Assembly (NCBI GenBank): GCA_943736015.1
Contig: OX031072.1
Span: 12,117,501-12,181,500, forward strand
Origin: Tridacna crocea
Taxonomy: Eukaryota > Mollusca > Bivalvia > Cardiida > Cardiidae
Reading direction: 5' to 3'
Length of the DNA stretch: 64,000 bases
Part shown: piece by piece, positions 33,766-46,152 of the stretch
Numbering within the stretch: position 1 is the stretch's first letter
Layout: each line of letters starts with the position of its first letter
Position numbers and translations under genes: made by a program
The notes under the pieces: generated by a model
What the model saw: only the letters and a program-made list of their open reading frames with translations
Databases searched by the model: none
Told to the model about the DNA's origin: nothing

Positions 33766-34647
33766 ACATAGTAGTTTTCTGTAGGTGAATGACCGATGTA
33801 TATTCCTTGATGATCGTCTGGTAGCAACTATATTACAGATAATGAAAATGAATAAGAGTCGATACCCTTGTTTATTCTGATTCATTAACGTCACTCTGAA
33901 TCCTTTACCGAAAAAATACATTGTTTTCACAACCCTAATGATTAAAGACATTTACAAACATTATGGGAATATGGGGAAAAGAAACATACCATTATTTCTT
34001 CTTTCACTGCTAGTCTGTCTACCCTATGTGCCAAAAGTAGAGCTTTAAACCCAATTGAAACAAACTAAAACTGCAATTCCTTTGAATACAGACAAATCTA
34101 ATATTTTTCATGTCTTACAAAGTAAATGAAGCCAGCGGTCAGACACGTGTGTAGGAATTAGTAATGGTCTTTCATCTAGCTGTATATTTTACATATCTGT
34201 AGTTTCTGTTTTGGTCCTGTGCGTTCCAGCAGTCTGACTTTCGTCTCCTGTTCTCAATGGCTAATCATTCTGCACAAAGTTACTTTGGTATACATAGTCC
34301 TCAAAAAAGACACCATCTTTTCTCGGTTTATATCAAACATAACATGGTAAAAAAAAAACAGGTGAAATTAGAACAATACGCTGGGGAAAACGAATATGAT
34401 TATGCATAGTTAACTAAATAGAATCGTTCAATTACCTAGGTGAGCTATCTTGTTAATGATCGTTAACGCTTAACACAAATTTCAGTTTGTTCTTCATGAA
34501 TAAATTTTATCAGTTCCCACATGATATACATCAAAAACATTTTTTTAAATATAAATGCATTTTTCATCGAGCAGTGACTTCTTTTCAACAGGATTTTCAT
34601 GTTGCTGCAGCTCCCTTTCACCCTTTTCCCATCCCCTACTGTTCGTT

Positions 34648-34965
34648 TAGCTCACCTGAGTACGGCGTGTTCAAGGTGTGCTTGTGTGATCGTGCTGTTG
34701 TCCGTGGCTTTACACCGGGCATGCTTTAGATGCTACCGTTTCAGTGCGATACTCATTAAACTTAATCAGAACGTTTCTCTTGATATCCCGGACAAGGTAA
34801 ACATGGTCTGCCTCAGGTTAAGAGGTAGGTCAGAAGGTCGAGTCTTTGAAACACCTTGTGTATACTCTAACGGACATCTTGAAAGTTGGTCGGAGTTTCG
34901 TGAAACTTTATACATGTGTACAATAATGCGTTCTGCCGATACACTTTATCGTATGATTCGATGAA
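34648..34965 (+). repeat. Bivalve-type GCTCACCTGAG repeat
   Basis: Starts AGCTCACCTGAGTACGGC, GTTCAAGGTGTGCTTGTGTG, ATCGTGCTGTTGTCCGTGGC, then ATTAAACTTAATCAGAACG and AAGTTGGTCGGAGTTTCGTG. Same class as 27690-28992 in opposite orientation. Any reading frame through it is coincidental. Confidence 0.6.
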
Positions 34966-35689
34966 AAATGGTCGACTGGGAGCGATTTTAAGTAGCGCGG
35001 TCAAGTAAATCGTACGTCAGGGGATAACATTTGAACGAAATTGCTTATTTAAATCTTTAGACTCTTGGAAATTTCTAAAGTAACTAATTTTTTTATTGGT
35101 TAAACATCTTGTTTTTACACTGCTCAACAGAATTAAAGGATCACACAAATGCTGAAATTCAAATCTTTCACTTTGCTAAACACTCGGTCTTTGTGCTCTG
35201 AAAACCATCAGCTTACATTCTTACTGGACAATAGGTCTCAGTAGTTTTCTGGTTTGTTTCATTTTAATGCTGATACGCCATGGTTAAAAGGATTTAAGAA
35301 AATTTGTTTTTCTTGTTCTTTTGTTAAACAGCTCAAATTTGTCTAATCTTTAGTTCATATTCTTGTCAAATCTAATGAAAGAAGAGGACTTGATGAAACA
35401 ATGACATCTCCGCTTCTCTTAAAAGCCTGTGTGGCTTATCAAAAAAGCGGCCTTAATAGAAAAAGCCCCCACATCTTTGTGCAAACCAAATTGTGTTTTT
35501 TTCTTCTTTCCTAAGATTTTACAGTATTAAGACTGAATGAACTTAAGATCAGAAAATTGTTTGCATTGTCCTATACTGAAAAAAAAATGTCTTAGGATCG
35601 AAGTGGAGGACATGTAGTCCTTTAATGTTCTTTAGCTGTGTATTTTAGCCAATCAGAAAATGCGTTACCTCGTAAACCCACTTTAAACA
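34966..35689. other. AT-rich intergenic DNA, no gene seen
   Basis: No gene, repeat family or RNA recognised. Confidence 0.4.
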
Positions 35690-35905
35690 TTTACCATGCG
35701 GTCCTAAGTTTAAAGGACCTTAAGAAAGAAATCTTTTAAAAACATAGTGGGAAAGATGAAATGCTGGCAACTAGCATTTTCTCTGTTTCATGCAATGGGT
35801 TCTAACCCTTCAAGTCACCTCGTTTGAAAAAGATTAAATGGTCGCCTGCAAACGTTTTCAATTTGATAAGTCATAAATTTGTCATGTGATGAAAATTTGA
35901 ACTAG
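35690..35905 (-). mobile_element. Family A relative, diverged
   Basis: CATTTACCATGCGGTCC, AAAAACATAGTGGGAAAG, palindrome core AATGCTGGCAACTAGCATT, GTCGCCTGCAAACGTTTTC and TTTGTCATGTGATGAAAA. Both TTAA ends are lost. Confidence 0.5.
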
Positions 35906-36241
35906 AATAAAAGCAAGATTGTCTTTTCAGGATGGCTGGCGACACGGTCCCTGATACTCCAACTTTGTTTGGGCTCTCTCATTATCTGGTGTAGCGGATT
36001 TTTCTTACTATCTACGATTTATCGAGATCCAATATCTTGTATCCCACGAAGTTTTTATGTCGTATTACTGCTATATATCTCACAGAAATAGGCAGTTTGT
36101 GGTGCGGTTTATTACAATGTTAGTTTCATAGAAATGTTCCAATAACGGGGAGTTAATGATGTAAGCTATTGCTTGGTAATCAATTCTGAAGTGGGCTGGT
36201 TACTTATGTAGACCTAATACCGTACAAATACTATATTTACA

Positions 36242-36480
36242 TCTTCGCGAGCCAAGTTTACGATCACTACGTGGATCTTACCCTGGCTGATTGAGCCCGA
36301 TTTCGAGATTCCCTCGATGTGCCCTATATTGGATGCTGGTTATTAATCCCCCCCCCCCCCCTTTACATCATATTTCTAAAAGCAAATGAAATACCGTTTT
36401 ACAAACCGCTTACGAATACACATGAAGCAATAAGCAGACATCCACGTGGGTTTCCATGTTTACCTCCTATTCGAAAGGTA
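36242..36480 (+). mobile_element. Family C MITE, right-truncated
   Basis: Begins CATCTTCGCGAGCCAAG, then GATTGAGCCCGATTTCGAG, a poly-C tract (36348-36361) and CAGACATCCACGTGGG. It ends after TCGAAAGGTAG without the right inverted repeat. Confidence 0.75.
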
Positions 36481-36867
36481 GACTAAAAAGTGTGAATAAT
36501 GCATTTACCGTAGTGATATGTCTTGCCTTACTGTAAAGAACCGTAGTTATAACTATACGACTTTTTCTTGAAATTATTTTAAGTATGAAGCCATTAAAAC
36601 ACCGGGTACAACATAACACAGAGTGTTTTTATACCAGAACTGTCTTGCCCTATTATCTCCCCTTGCGTGAAGGTGTGCGTGTGTTCTAAAGCGTAAAAGT
36701 CATATATCCTGAAACGAAGTCTTAAAGTTTAAGTCGTTGCAGACAACTTTAAAAACAGGATTATCACATTGGCAATCGGAATGAATTACGATTTTAGAGA
36801 AATTTCTCTCTTTGCCACGGTATTTTCAAGAGAAATTGTCAGCTGCGACAAGCAAACGGTAGTTTAC

Positions 36868-37065
36868 AGGGGTGTAGAAGCCTTACGTAAACATTTTGGG
36901 AAAAGGAGAACATGCTGGGAACCAGCATATTCTCCTTTTCCAACAATGTTTTCTACCCTGCTAGCAACAAATTTCAATTTTTGAGTTCGGTTTAGTTTGT
37001 TGATTGCAAAGCAATTGCAATTTGGATCCGTCTAAAATGTTGCTGTTTGGTAAAACTGTATACGA
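36868..37065 (-). mobile_element. Family A MITE, diverged
   Basis: AACATTTTGGGAAAAGGAG with a near-complete palindrome centred on GGGAACC, then AATGTTTTCTACCCT and AAATTTCAATTTTTGAG. The terminal TTAA is lost at both ends. Confidence 0.6.
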
Positions 37066-37104
37066 CATAATTTTTGACTTTCTAGATAGGAACCTCTACA
37101 ACAT

Positions 37105-37253
37105 ATTAAACCAACAGACAGAATTTTAGCCTTCTCCAAATTCAAAGCAATTGCAGATAGCTTTGATAGGGAGGAAAACATTTTCCACGGTGTTAACAAA
37201 AAGACTCCTTTGTTAGGGTCGTCAAAAGTCGGCATTGTGTAGTACAGGGTTAA
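37105..37253 (+). mobile_element. Family A MITE, palindrome deleted
   Basis: GACAGAATTTTAGCCTTCTCC, AAAGCAATTGCAGATAG, then GAAAACATTTTCCACGGTG directly joins the two sides of the palindrome. Right end GTAGTACAGGGTTAA. Only about ten bases of palindrome remain. Confidence 0.6.
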
Positions 37254-37299
37254 AATGCAGCTTAAACAGTTGAAAGTGTCAATGGCAGGATAGTTACAT

Positions 37300-37415
37300 T
37301 GAGGGAAATGGACAATATGCTAGTCACCAGCATTTTCTTCTTTCCCACGTTTTAAAAGTCTTCTTGAAAGTCGTTAAAATTATTCGGGATTATTTGGTAA
37401 TTATCGGGCCTTCAT
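37300..37415 (+). mobile_element. Family A fragment
   Basis: GAGGGAAATGGACAATATGC, TAGTCACCAGCATTTTCTTC and GGGATTATTTGGTAA match the palindrome and right end of family A. No left end. Confidence 0.45.
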
Positions 37416-38108
37416 ATTTACGTTCCATTAATATTTTACCTATAATACCCCTTCAATTTACATTTAGTGTTTTAGCTAATTGGTTATAAACAATTTTTAG
37501 TTATAAAGTTCCTTAGACCGCTAGCATACCTGTTGAAGTCGGTGAAGTCCTAGACTAGCAACTCGGGAGTCGTCGATCGAGGTCTTGCGTGGCAAAGCTG
37601 CTTTTTAAAGAACGAAGATGGCCTTTTGGAAAAAGATAATTTGGAAGAGGGACACAATGCAGATCCTGTCCATTAATTGAGCAACCTTTAAATTGCATCA
37701 AAAATAGCGCAATCAAACCAACATTTTTCTTTAACGAAATAAATAATTTCAACCACATCTTGCTTGACCTCTATCGGATTTTATTCAGTTTTTCTTTTTC
37801 CAAATGGAGCAAGTCTAAAATTTTGTGCTCTGATAAAGTGATGTAGATCTAACCATCGTCTGTGAATGGCCCGTTTGGTTTCATTTGCAGAGAATTTTCT
37901 TGTTTTTCTTTATACACCCGAAGGATATTATGGTGTTATGGCCCCGGACGTCCGTCCGTCCGTTTCTAACTTCTTGTGTGCGGAACTCCTCAGACAGTTT
38001 TCTTCGGAATAAGTCCAAACTTACCACTATGAATCTTTATATGACATGTAGTTGTGTATGTGACTTCTAAAATTAGGATCTTTTTAGCCGTTCTCGATTT
38101 GAATCTGT

Positions 38109-38293
38109 TTAACTCATTACCAAACGACAATATTTTAGGCTTGTCCAGATCGAAAGCATTTGCAGACGACAATATAAAACTGACAGAAAAATTGAAATTT
38201 GTTTTGTGAAGGGTAGAAAAAAATTGTGGGAAAAAGAGAAAATGCTGGTTTCTTAGGGGCGTCAAAAGTAGGAATTGTGTGGTAATTTGTTAA
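38109..38293 (+). mobile_element. Family A MITE lacking one palindrome arm
   Basis: TTAA at both ends and left end ACTCATTACCAAACGACA are as in full copies, but the unit is 185 bp: sequence runs from GAGAAAATGCTGG straight to TTTCTTAGGGGCGTC. The whole right palindrome arm and the adjoining AATGTTTTCAAAAGGC are missing. The deletion starts at the hairpin apex. Confidence 0.8.
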
Positions 38294-38385
38294 CTTTCAA
38301 GCCCCATCGGGTGTATATATGCGCCGTTTTGAGGAGCTCTTGTTTTATATGAATGTACTATTATTCCATAAACTTTGTTTTTCAG

Positions 38386-38592
38386 CTTGTTTCCTGGGAA
38401 ACGAAGGTTACGAGGAAACTTGCAGAGATTTAAAACTGAATTGCAAGGGAAAAGATACACCTGGTTTATTTCAACATTTTCCAAGAAATATTGAACGTGG
38501 CGATGTAATTGAACGTTTTCATCAACAAGTAATAGAGATCGTGCTCAATACATCAATATGCCGACGTGTGTTCACATGGACTGAAATTTCAG
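38386..38592 (+). other. Candidate host exon (207 bp), product unknown
   Basis: A 207-bp stretch open in one frame with an acceptor-like TTTGTTTTTCAG on the left and donor-like TTTCAG|GTGAGA on the right. Both boundaries are in phase 1, so the exon would be symmetric (69 codons). The peptide includes CFLGNEGYEETCRDLKLNC and HFPRNIERGDVIERFHQQ and ends RRVFTWTEISG; it looks like ordinary protein in composition (charged helical stretch, three early cysteines). I do not recognise the family. The reading frame continues past both boundaries, so the splice model is not proven. It may be one exon of a gene whose other exons lie outside the window. Confidence 0.35.
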
Positions 38593-38790
38593 GTGAGACA
38601 AATAAATAATTTATACATACAGTAACTGTATTATATGAAGTAAATTATTATGGAAAGAAATGTTGCTAAAAACATTTTTAATTAAGATTATTATAGAAAT
38701 AATTTTTTCAACATGCAACATCATCATCACCACCATCATCATCATCGTATCTTTTATATCATTTTTGCACGCATCATGTTCCATCAACAT

Positions 38791-39017
38791 TTTTCCAAAA
38801 TGTTTACTGCCCTTCCAAATACAAATTTCAATTTTTGAGTCACATTTACTTTGTCGTCTGCAAAGGTGACTGCAAATGTTTTCAGTTTGGACAGGTCTAA
38901 AATTTTTGCCGTTTGTTAAAGATTTAAGGTGCACGATCGATCTTATACGTTATTATAATTTGTGTACTAGTATATTATAGAGAAATAAACGAGCCCTCTC
39001 TGACAGGACCTTGAAAA
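38791..39017 (+). mobile_element. 5'-truncated retrocopy of the LINE 3' tail
   Basis: Aligns over about 225 bp with the reverse complement of 55811-56037, the terminal part of the 55.7-61.1-kb LINE. It includes half a family A MITE (AAAATGTTTACTGCCCTT, GTGACTGCAAATG), TTTGCCGTTTGTTAAAGATT, CGATCGATCTTATACG, the poly(A) signal in GAGAAATAAACGAG and CTCTCTGACAGGACC, ending GAAAAAAAC. The homology starts abruptly inside the MITE palindrome and ends where the A-tail starts, as expected for dead-on-arrival LINE copies. No clear target duplication. Confidence 0.7.
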
Positions 39018-39069
39018 AAACATTTTATTATGAAATACTCGTTCTCTTGTCAACAGTGCGTCAGTCATA

Positions 39070-39330
39070 CATCGAAGCCACGCTCTGGCAAAAAGGGCTT
39101 AATGCATCTCTGAGATGCATTAAACCACGCAAGTCAACACACATTTATTAATCCCTTATGTCAAACAGTCGACGGGATCAGAAGATATAATTTAATAATG
39201 TCCTTTGCCATACAAAAAAGTTACGAGTAGCAAAAAGTTTCGACCCATGTCAGCCTGCGCGGAGTGCGCAGGCTGACATGGGTCGAATTTTTTTGCTGAT
39301 ACATAAAGCCCCCTTTTCAAAGGGTACGAT
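39070..39330 (+). repeat. Family E repeat with hairpin at 39241-39286
   Basis: Contains AAAAAGGGCTTAATGCATC, AGTAGCAAAAAGTTTCGACC and the near-perfect hairpin CGACCCATGTCAGCC ... GGCTGACATGGGTCG, followed by TACATAAAGCCCCC. The stem bases next to the core differ from the 31.7-kb copy but still pair. Confidence 0.65.
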
Positions 39331-39464
39331 TCATTTGTTTTTGTGTACAGACTGTGCTATATGCCAATGGGTTTTGTAAATAAAATATCTTAAATTCCAA
39401 TGTAAATATCATAGTTATCAGAATTTAATACAAGGAATATTCCTTGATTCGAGGTAATAGATCT

Positions 39465-39965
39465 TGATTATTTCATGCTTTTTGTTAGTTTATCAACAAA
39501 TAATTATGGGTACTTACGACCAGTGAAAAATACCGATTTTGACCTTTTCAATTGAATGCGGAAACACACGTTCCGCGCACCAGGTACATGTACCTTGGTA
39601 AACACCACATGCCATTCATTCAGAGGGGAAATAAAACGTAATTTACGTACATTGATTTTAACCCTATACATTTTTCGAGCTAATTACGTCATACTATATT
39701 GCGTTGTTGTGTGAGGGAGGTACGCCATAGGAAATTCCTGAAAACAATTGAACTGGATTTTGACGAAAGTCCCACCACAACAGGTATGGAATAAGTAGAA
39801 TACTTGTGTGTTTGAAAGATAGAAATTAATTTCATCTCGTTAACATCTTCGGCAATATTTTCACTGGTGGTTGTGACACGTGTGCAAGTAATACCGATGA
39901 TGTTCTCTCAATGAAATAATTTCGATCTTTCATCGGAAAAAAATTATCCTCTGTGTATTATTTAA
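39465..39965 (-). repeat. Family I repeat, longest copy
   Basis: Reverse complement of the 26.7- and 41.3-kb copies: AGTGAAAAATACCGATTTTG, GCGGAAACACACGTTCC, GGGAGGTACGCC, GGATTTTGACGAAAG and GAAATAATTTCGATC in order. About 500 bp. Non-coding. Confidence 0.55.
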
Positions 39966-41279
39966 GGGAGAGCTCTGATCGAAACACCATATGAAATACA
40001 GCATTAAGCTTTTTTTGTGAACTTAGCGTGTCCTTTTCTATTATCAAGCACTTAGATGTTTGAAATACATTAATTGCGAGTGTTGATTGATAACGGCGTG
40101 TGCCTGTCAGCCCCTTTTTATGGTAATTTAAGTGTTTGGGTCGTAAGTTTTATCTGAAAGTGATAAATCATGATCTCTTAGGAATTCGGATTAAATTCAA
40201 TCTAGATAATGTGTCAAAAACACTTCCTTTATTGATTGATTGTATGGTGTTTTTACGTCGTTGTCAACATAATACAGTTATGTCGCAGAGGCCAGTGCGC
40301 TTACCCATGCTTTCCTAGGATTTCTTTAACCAGTCCAACATACAATATTCTTTCCAAGCCACTGGCTGCTTTCCTTTCCCACAATAAATATGGTCGAAAT
40401 AATGATCAGCGCTGAAAAGTCTCAAGATTTCTTTTATTAATAAGGCCCGGGACTTTCATATTACATATTCTGCGCCTGATTCGCTCTGCTACGTTGACCT
40501 CGAACATGCATGTTGAATAATTCAGGACCATTATCAATGGACGTGCATATGCCTCATATCAGTTTGTTATACTTTGACATCGCTTAACATGGCGCTTTTG
40601 AAATCAAATTGTGTATTCACTATCAGACTATGCGCTGTTGTACTCGAATAGATCTAAATTTTCGGAGACCAAATCGAATTAACTTTATATTGCAAGAGTA
40701 CATGTAAAACATACTAAACAGCACGCCTTCCTCTGTTAAACCCTCTTGTTCTGAGCCCCGGAAGCGATGTCTGTATATTGCAGGAAGGCTTGAGAACAGG
40801 GTATAACTTGTGTTTGGGTCCCCGATTCGGGTTCCCAGCAAAGTCAATTTCACGGCCAACAACAAGTTTTCACCAGAGAATTTTTAATTTGACCCATATT
40901 CATTGTGATTACCCATATTTAAGAGGGAAGATTTTTTTTTTCATGCTCGTCTGTTGCAAATTAGTTTCAGAAGGTAACGAGGTAACTAGTTTATATACTA
41001 TCTTCCTGCACATATTGATAAATGATTACTTTGTGCGAATTCTCTGCGGGATAATACCGAATAATCTACGAAGCACATCCATCGAGATTGCGTGGAACGA
41101 ATTCTGATAGCGGCAGCGTTAAAATTACAGAATGCAATAATACGATGAAGATGTTCTTTCTCATTCATCAATGAAAATTGTTTTCTCATATATTCATTTT
41201 TTTGTCCCCTTTGGTTTTTCGACCGCTCAGACATCTCGCTCTACCAATGAAGATTGCATTTTATTATTTTACCCGTGAA
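39966..41279. other. AT-rich intergenic DNA, no gene seen
   Basis: Short open frames near 40620-41110 show no domain. No RNA gene or repeat family recognised. Confidence 0.4.
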
Positions 41280-41690
41280 AATGTTATCGAAGATGTTCAC
41301 GAGATGAAATAAATTTCGATCTTCACCGATAGAGATAAATATTCTATTCATTTTATGCTTCTAATCCCTTTTTATTTGACCTTTGTCAAAATCCAGTACT
41401 GTTTTTTTTTTGTAAATGCCCTTGGCGTACCTCCTCCACATACGAACGCATAACAATTTTACATAAAAACGCAATAAATATAGGGCATAATCATGTGCTT
41501 AAACTGTATTTCCCCATACCCCCATTAAATGTCACGCGCTGTTACGTTGGTAACTCGTGCGCGGGAACTACTTTTTCCGTCTTCAATTGAAGAGGTAGTA
41601 GAAACGTAATCTGTAGTTTCACCGGTCGTAACTATGAAATTTCAAACCATAATCTGTCATTATTTCTAGATAAACTGCGGACGAGCATGA
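41280..41690 (+). repeat. Family I repeat
   Basis: Motifs AGATGTTCACGAGATGAAAT, GTCAAAATCCAGTACTG, GGCGTACCTCCTCC, CTTTTTCCGTCTTCAATTG and CGTAACTATGAAATTTCAAA match 26740-27120 in order and orientation. Confidence 0.55.
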
Positions 41691-44600
41691 AATGAAGAAA
41701 GTTACCTTTTTCTCTAATATCAATGAAATTGTGATTTTCGCCACAGCAATGAAACTGTTCGTTGAAGACACATATAACGTTTTTGCTCGTAAGAAAATAT
41801 TAATTTTCACAGCGGCTGAATTTAAATTTTTTCATAATCAAGCCCTTGTGCAACACACATCTTATCGAGCGTATCAGTGGCTTTCATGTTTTCTTTAAAA
41901 TATATCAATCCCTTTTGCTAAATTCGGCGTTGTTCTTGACTGTTGCATTAGTACAAATACATGTAGCAGGATCGCATTGTTCTTCTGCTAAATTTCTTTG
42001 GCAGCAGACCTTAATATATCACATGGACAAGTTGGCCCACCGATGGCCTTTAAAAATGACTTAAAACATTACGACGTGCCAGTTATTATATAATCTTGCT
42101 GAAATATTCATAGCTTATAATAAGCCTGAAGAGAATTTACTTCATCTCCTTGATACAATACTGCAAGTAGCTACAATTAATCATATAAATAAAGATCGGT
42201 ATTTCCTTTTTGTCCAATAATTGGCTGATTCGTGTGGTAGAGTGCTCCATAGACATCCAGATAATAGAAGATGCACAAAATTTCGATCCAGGCCACCCTG
42301 TGCAATACTACATGGTCCGATACTTTTTGTAAATGCTTTACTTCCCTTTCTATTGAACATGGCACCTTCAGGTTGCTCGGTAGCAGTAGGTGTAAAGAAT
42401 GAGGATGCTCTCTAAGCTCAGGGCTAAAACGTGACGTTATTTCTTGACATCTTTTACAAATTAATCTTTGTATCATAAAAAATAACTCCCAACCTGACAA
42501 CAGTGGATATGGTTGTTCGAATTGCAATAATTTTCTAATAAATACGCCAAGAGCAGTGTGTGGAGTTGCAAGAAGATTCGGCTAACGGGAATTGGATCCA
42601 TCAAATAAACATTTGAAAATTCGACTGTCTGAAAGACTGGTATATGTTCATCGACGAGCTTGATTATGCAAGTGATGGACCAGGGGGTAGTTTCAGCTAC
42701 GTCTGTATAGGATTCCTGACTTTTGGTGGCATATTTCTGGCCCGAGATAAAAGAAAGCTATTGTATTTATTTAAGAGAACTATCGTGATAAAACAAAGCT
42801 CTGCGGAAATACTAGATCTACATCGATAATAAAAAAATTCGCCATGAAAATATTGTGATCATTGTTATTAAGATTTTTTTTCTTTTTGGTTTCATGCCTA
42901 TAACTGAGATGAATTACGGTATCTGTTATTAGATATGGTTTCGGAACATCTTAATCTATAACCTTTTGAAATCTCCTTTTCCCTGAATGTTTTTTAAAGT
43001 TCTCTGTAGGATGCATTTCGAGTCGTCTAAAGTTGTGATTTAACAGACATCTATTCTTTTAAGGTCTTGTCAAAACTTACAAATTATGCTATAGTTATTG
43101 ATAATTTGAAATTTTTCTGTATGCAATCTGGTGAAGTAAAAAACTAGCATGTTAATCCAAATGATGGATGTTCTATTTTTAGATATAAAGAAACGGACAG
43201 ATGAAAAGTTCATCCCGATTGTCAGCTTCATGCATGATTGAGAAATTTTGCCTTAAAATCTTATGTTTATTGTGAATTTTTAAGAAAACATTTCACTGTC
43301 TCTATAAAACTTAAAGAAAACTTTAATTTGTATCGATAGTTCTGTAAATTACCATGATTACTCTCTCGTATCTCGTGGCAGAAATATGCCACCATACTGA
43401 CTTGAGTCACTGAGGCGTTTCGGTCTATTTATAGTAACAATTACATTAGGCGCCAAAACAACTTTTAAAAGTTTCCATTTGTGTTGATCTATTTGTAGCA
43501 AACAGTAAGATTATCAAAACGAAATGACGTCTTTGACGTTGTCTGCGCATGTCATATTCTTCGAAGATTCGACCTGTCTGCCATGATGCATCAGTATACA
43601 GTATCTAAAAATAGATCAACACGGTACACCGATTACATGTGCATTACCTAAGCCTTTTTTAGTTTGAAATTCAAAGTAACGGTTGTCGAGCAGAAATGTA
43701 CTTCGGTTCTGTACCCAAAATGCCCAAATTAGATGAGTAATTTCACCTTTGTCACAATGTTTTCCAAAGGCTCCTGCAAGCAATGCGTCGAAATGAGTAT
43801 CTATGGAGTAAAAAGTTAAACAGAGTTTTGGAAGCCAGGAATTCACAATCCAAGGAAAAAAACGACATACTTATACGAAGTAAATCTTTTGCTTTGACTA
43901 ATATGAGTTGATGCAAATATATTTTCCTTATCAGGTAGCTTAATATCTTCGTCAACGTAGAAAATGATTTGAAAAGTGACTCTTGTAACTGTACATAATA
44001 CTGTTGTTTAGACCAACTCTTACGTCTCGGTAATACGGATATTCAAAAAAATAATGTGAGTTGATTAAACGGAGCCGCATCTACAAAGGGACGACTGGAC
44101 TAAATTTTTCAAATACAAATACTCATTAAAGCAACTACAGTTATCATGTAACCTAGCATTTATTATCTAAATTTTTCTGTCTTCAAAGAAATAAAGCTTG
44201 TTTGGCTCGGTTTATCCATGTTTGAATGATATTTATAAGTAGACAAAGTTCCTACATATCGTCGGTGTACTTCTAAAACCTTGTAACAACATTTTGTTTC
44301 ATGCTGTAGTTACGAGGGTTTTAAAGTAAGCCGACAATGTTTTATCCGGTAAACACTTCAAATCATTGATCACTGATGGCAAGAATGAGATTTTGTACAT
44401 GCTGGTTCTTCAAGAAATGGTTCGCAAGTTATTATGTCTTCGAAGATTGTAAGATGATGACTCTCCAACTGTCCATATTCTCTGCATCGATCTAGATTGT
44501 TCCCATTTGTCAAAGCATAGTAGGCCTATATGCTCAGGGAATTCCTTGGGACTTTCATCTTGTTTCTTCGCCTACTTCTTTCACAGAGTCGTCATAATCA

Positions 44601-45164
44601 TTATCCGGTGTCATACCGACAACCCCTCTCCGTATATCGCGAAATCCCATGAAAATCAAAATAATGTATTAATATGTATACATCAAATACGATATGCCGT
44701 ATTGGTTAACGGAACGAAACTGAAATTTAATTGATTTGTTATCCTTTCACTCATAAAACAATGCCACATACATGTAGATCTTGCATGTACTTGCATTGAA
44801 GAATATTGCGAGGGAGTTGTCTTATGTGTCCATTAAAGTAAATTGTAATCCTTCATCTCAAGGAAATTTTATTTTACTTTTATTTTGATTTCTTGTTCTT
44901 CCTAACCGGAAATTGTTGTTCTGTATCTTTGGTATTGAATTCCTTTCCGCAAATGATTCACTTTTGTTTCAGTTGCATGATTTATCATTGGTAGATTCGA
45001 AATAAACCGCTTTACTTTAGATAGCTTCTAGACGAGTGGAAAGACAATGATTCGCTTTGACAAGCAAATACTCCTTTTCCTGAAATATTTTCTTCGACAT
45101 ATGTTGTTATTTCACTCTCTTTCAGTTGATCGTCTTTCTTCAAAGTGCGCCTTTATAAGCTTGT
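41691..45164. other. Largest unannotated stretch, AT-rich, no confident gene
   Basis: No repeat family of this window is recognised here. A 116-codon frame on the minus strand at 42177-42527 (with CKRCQEITSRFSPELREH) is the longest open frame. It has no recognised domain and no convincing splice context, so it is not called. If host exons are hidden in this window, this repeat-poor stretch is a reasonable place for them. Confidence 0.4.
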
Positions 45165-45393
45165 TTAACCCTTTCCCAAACGGCAAGTTTTGGACCAGAC
45201 CAAATTAATAGCATTTTGCAGACTACAAATTGACAGTTGCTAAAATGATGATTTTTCTATATGATAAGATAAAAAACATTGTGGGAAAAGGAGAAAATGC
45301 TGGTTACCAGCATTTTCTCCTTTTCCCACAATGTTTTCAAAAGGTTTCTATTCCTGACCCGTGAAAACCAGGGATTGTTTGGGAAAGAGTTAA
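45165..45393 (+). mobile_element. Family A MITE, full length, perfect palindrome
   Basis: 229 bp, TTAA at both ends, left CCCTTTCCCAAACGGC, right GTTTGGGAAAGAG. The central palindrome is perfect, centred on GGTTACC. Internal left arm more diverged than in other copies. Confidence 0.88.
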
Positions 45394-46152
45394 AACATAC
45401 AAGCTTCACCATACTGTATTTTGATTTTTTTTTTTTTCAACTCGCAACATAAAATGTTCTATTTAAGAGTACGGCGATCAATTTGTAAGTTTATCAGTCA
45501 ACCATTTATCAATTATATTACTCTGTTAACAATTCTACATAAATTGTTTCTGAATTGTAATGGGTTAATGACAGCATGTACCGATCAGGTGTAGAAGATT
45601 GAACATATCATCCCACTTGGAACGCTATAGGCAATCTAAAAGTAATTTTTGGCGCGCGAATAACCCATTACTCAATGTAATCTTTTGAAACAGATAATCT
45701 TTTGTTATCTCTATGATAAACTATATATTGTAGACCCACTTTATTCAGTTTTGCTTGTCACAATCATATTGGGGTTTTCATTATTATTACTGTTATTGAT
45801 ATTATAGCTCAAGATCCCAGGGCATAATTTTACGCTTTCAAAGCTATAGGCGAAAACGGGCTTTTGTGGATGGCATAGGTCAAGATCAGACTGCATATAA
45901 ATTTAACTCTAAGATTAGTTTTTGAAAAATGGAAAACATGGAGGGGAAAAATTTTATAAGCATGTTCTCCATTGTCCACAATGTTTGAAAACGCTTTCAA
46001 TTTGTGGATTGTAAGCTTTCTTGAGTTTTCATATCCGTAAGTCTGTCTTTGCAGGGAAAAATAGATTAACCTTTCAAGCACACTTGCAAAAGAGACGTAA
46101 ATTTTCACAGGACATGCAGCTTAATCTTTGATCTTCACTGTTTTACTTTTTT
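45394..46152. other. AT-rich intergenic DNA, no gene seen
   Basis: A family A-like scrap (GAAAACATGGAGGGGAAAAA ... CATGTTCTCCATTGTCCAC) is at about 45930-45985. Nothing else recognised. Confidence 0.4.

Noticed and set aside
34487-34964. Overlapping plus-strand frames as coding sequence
   Set aside because: Most of the region is a GCTCACCTGAG-type repeat seen also at 27.7-29.0 kb.
42177-42527. 116-codon minus-strand frame as a host exon
   Set aside because: Longest frame in a repeat-poor stretch, but no domain, no clear acceptor/donor pair and a composition compatible with chance.
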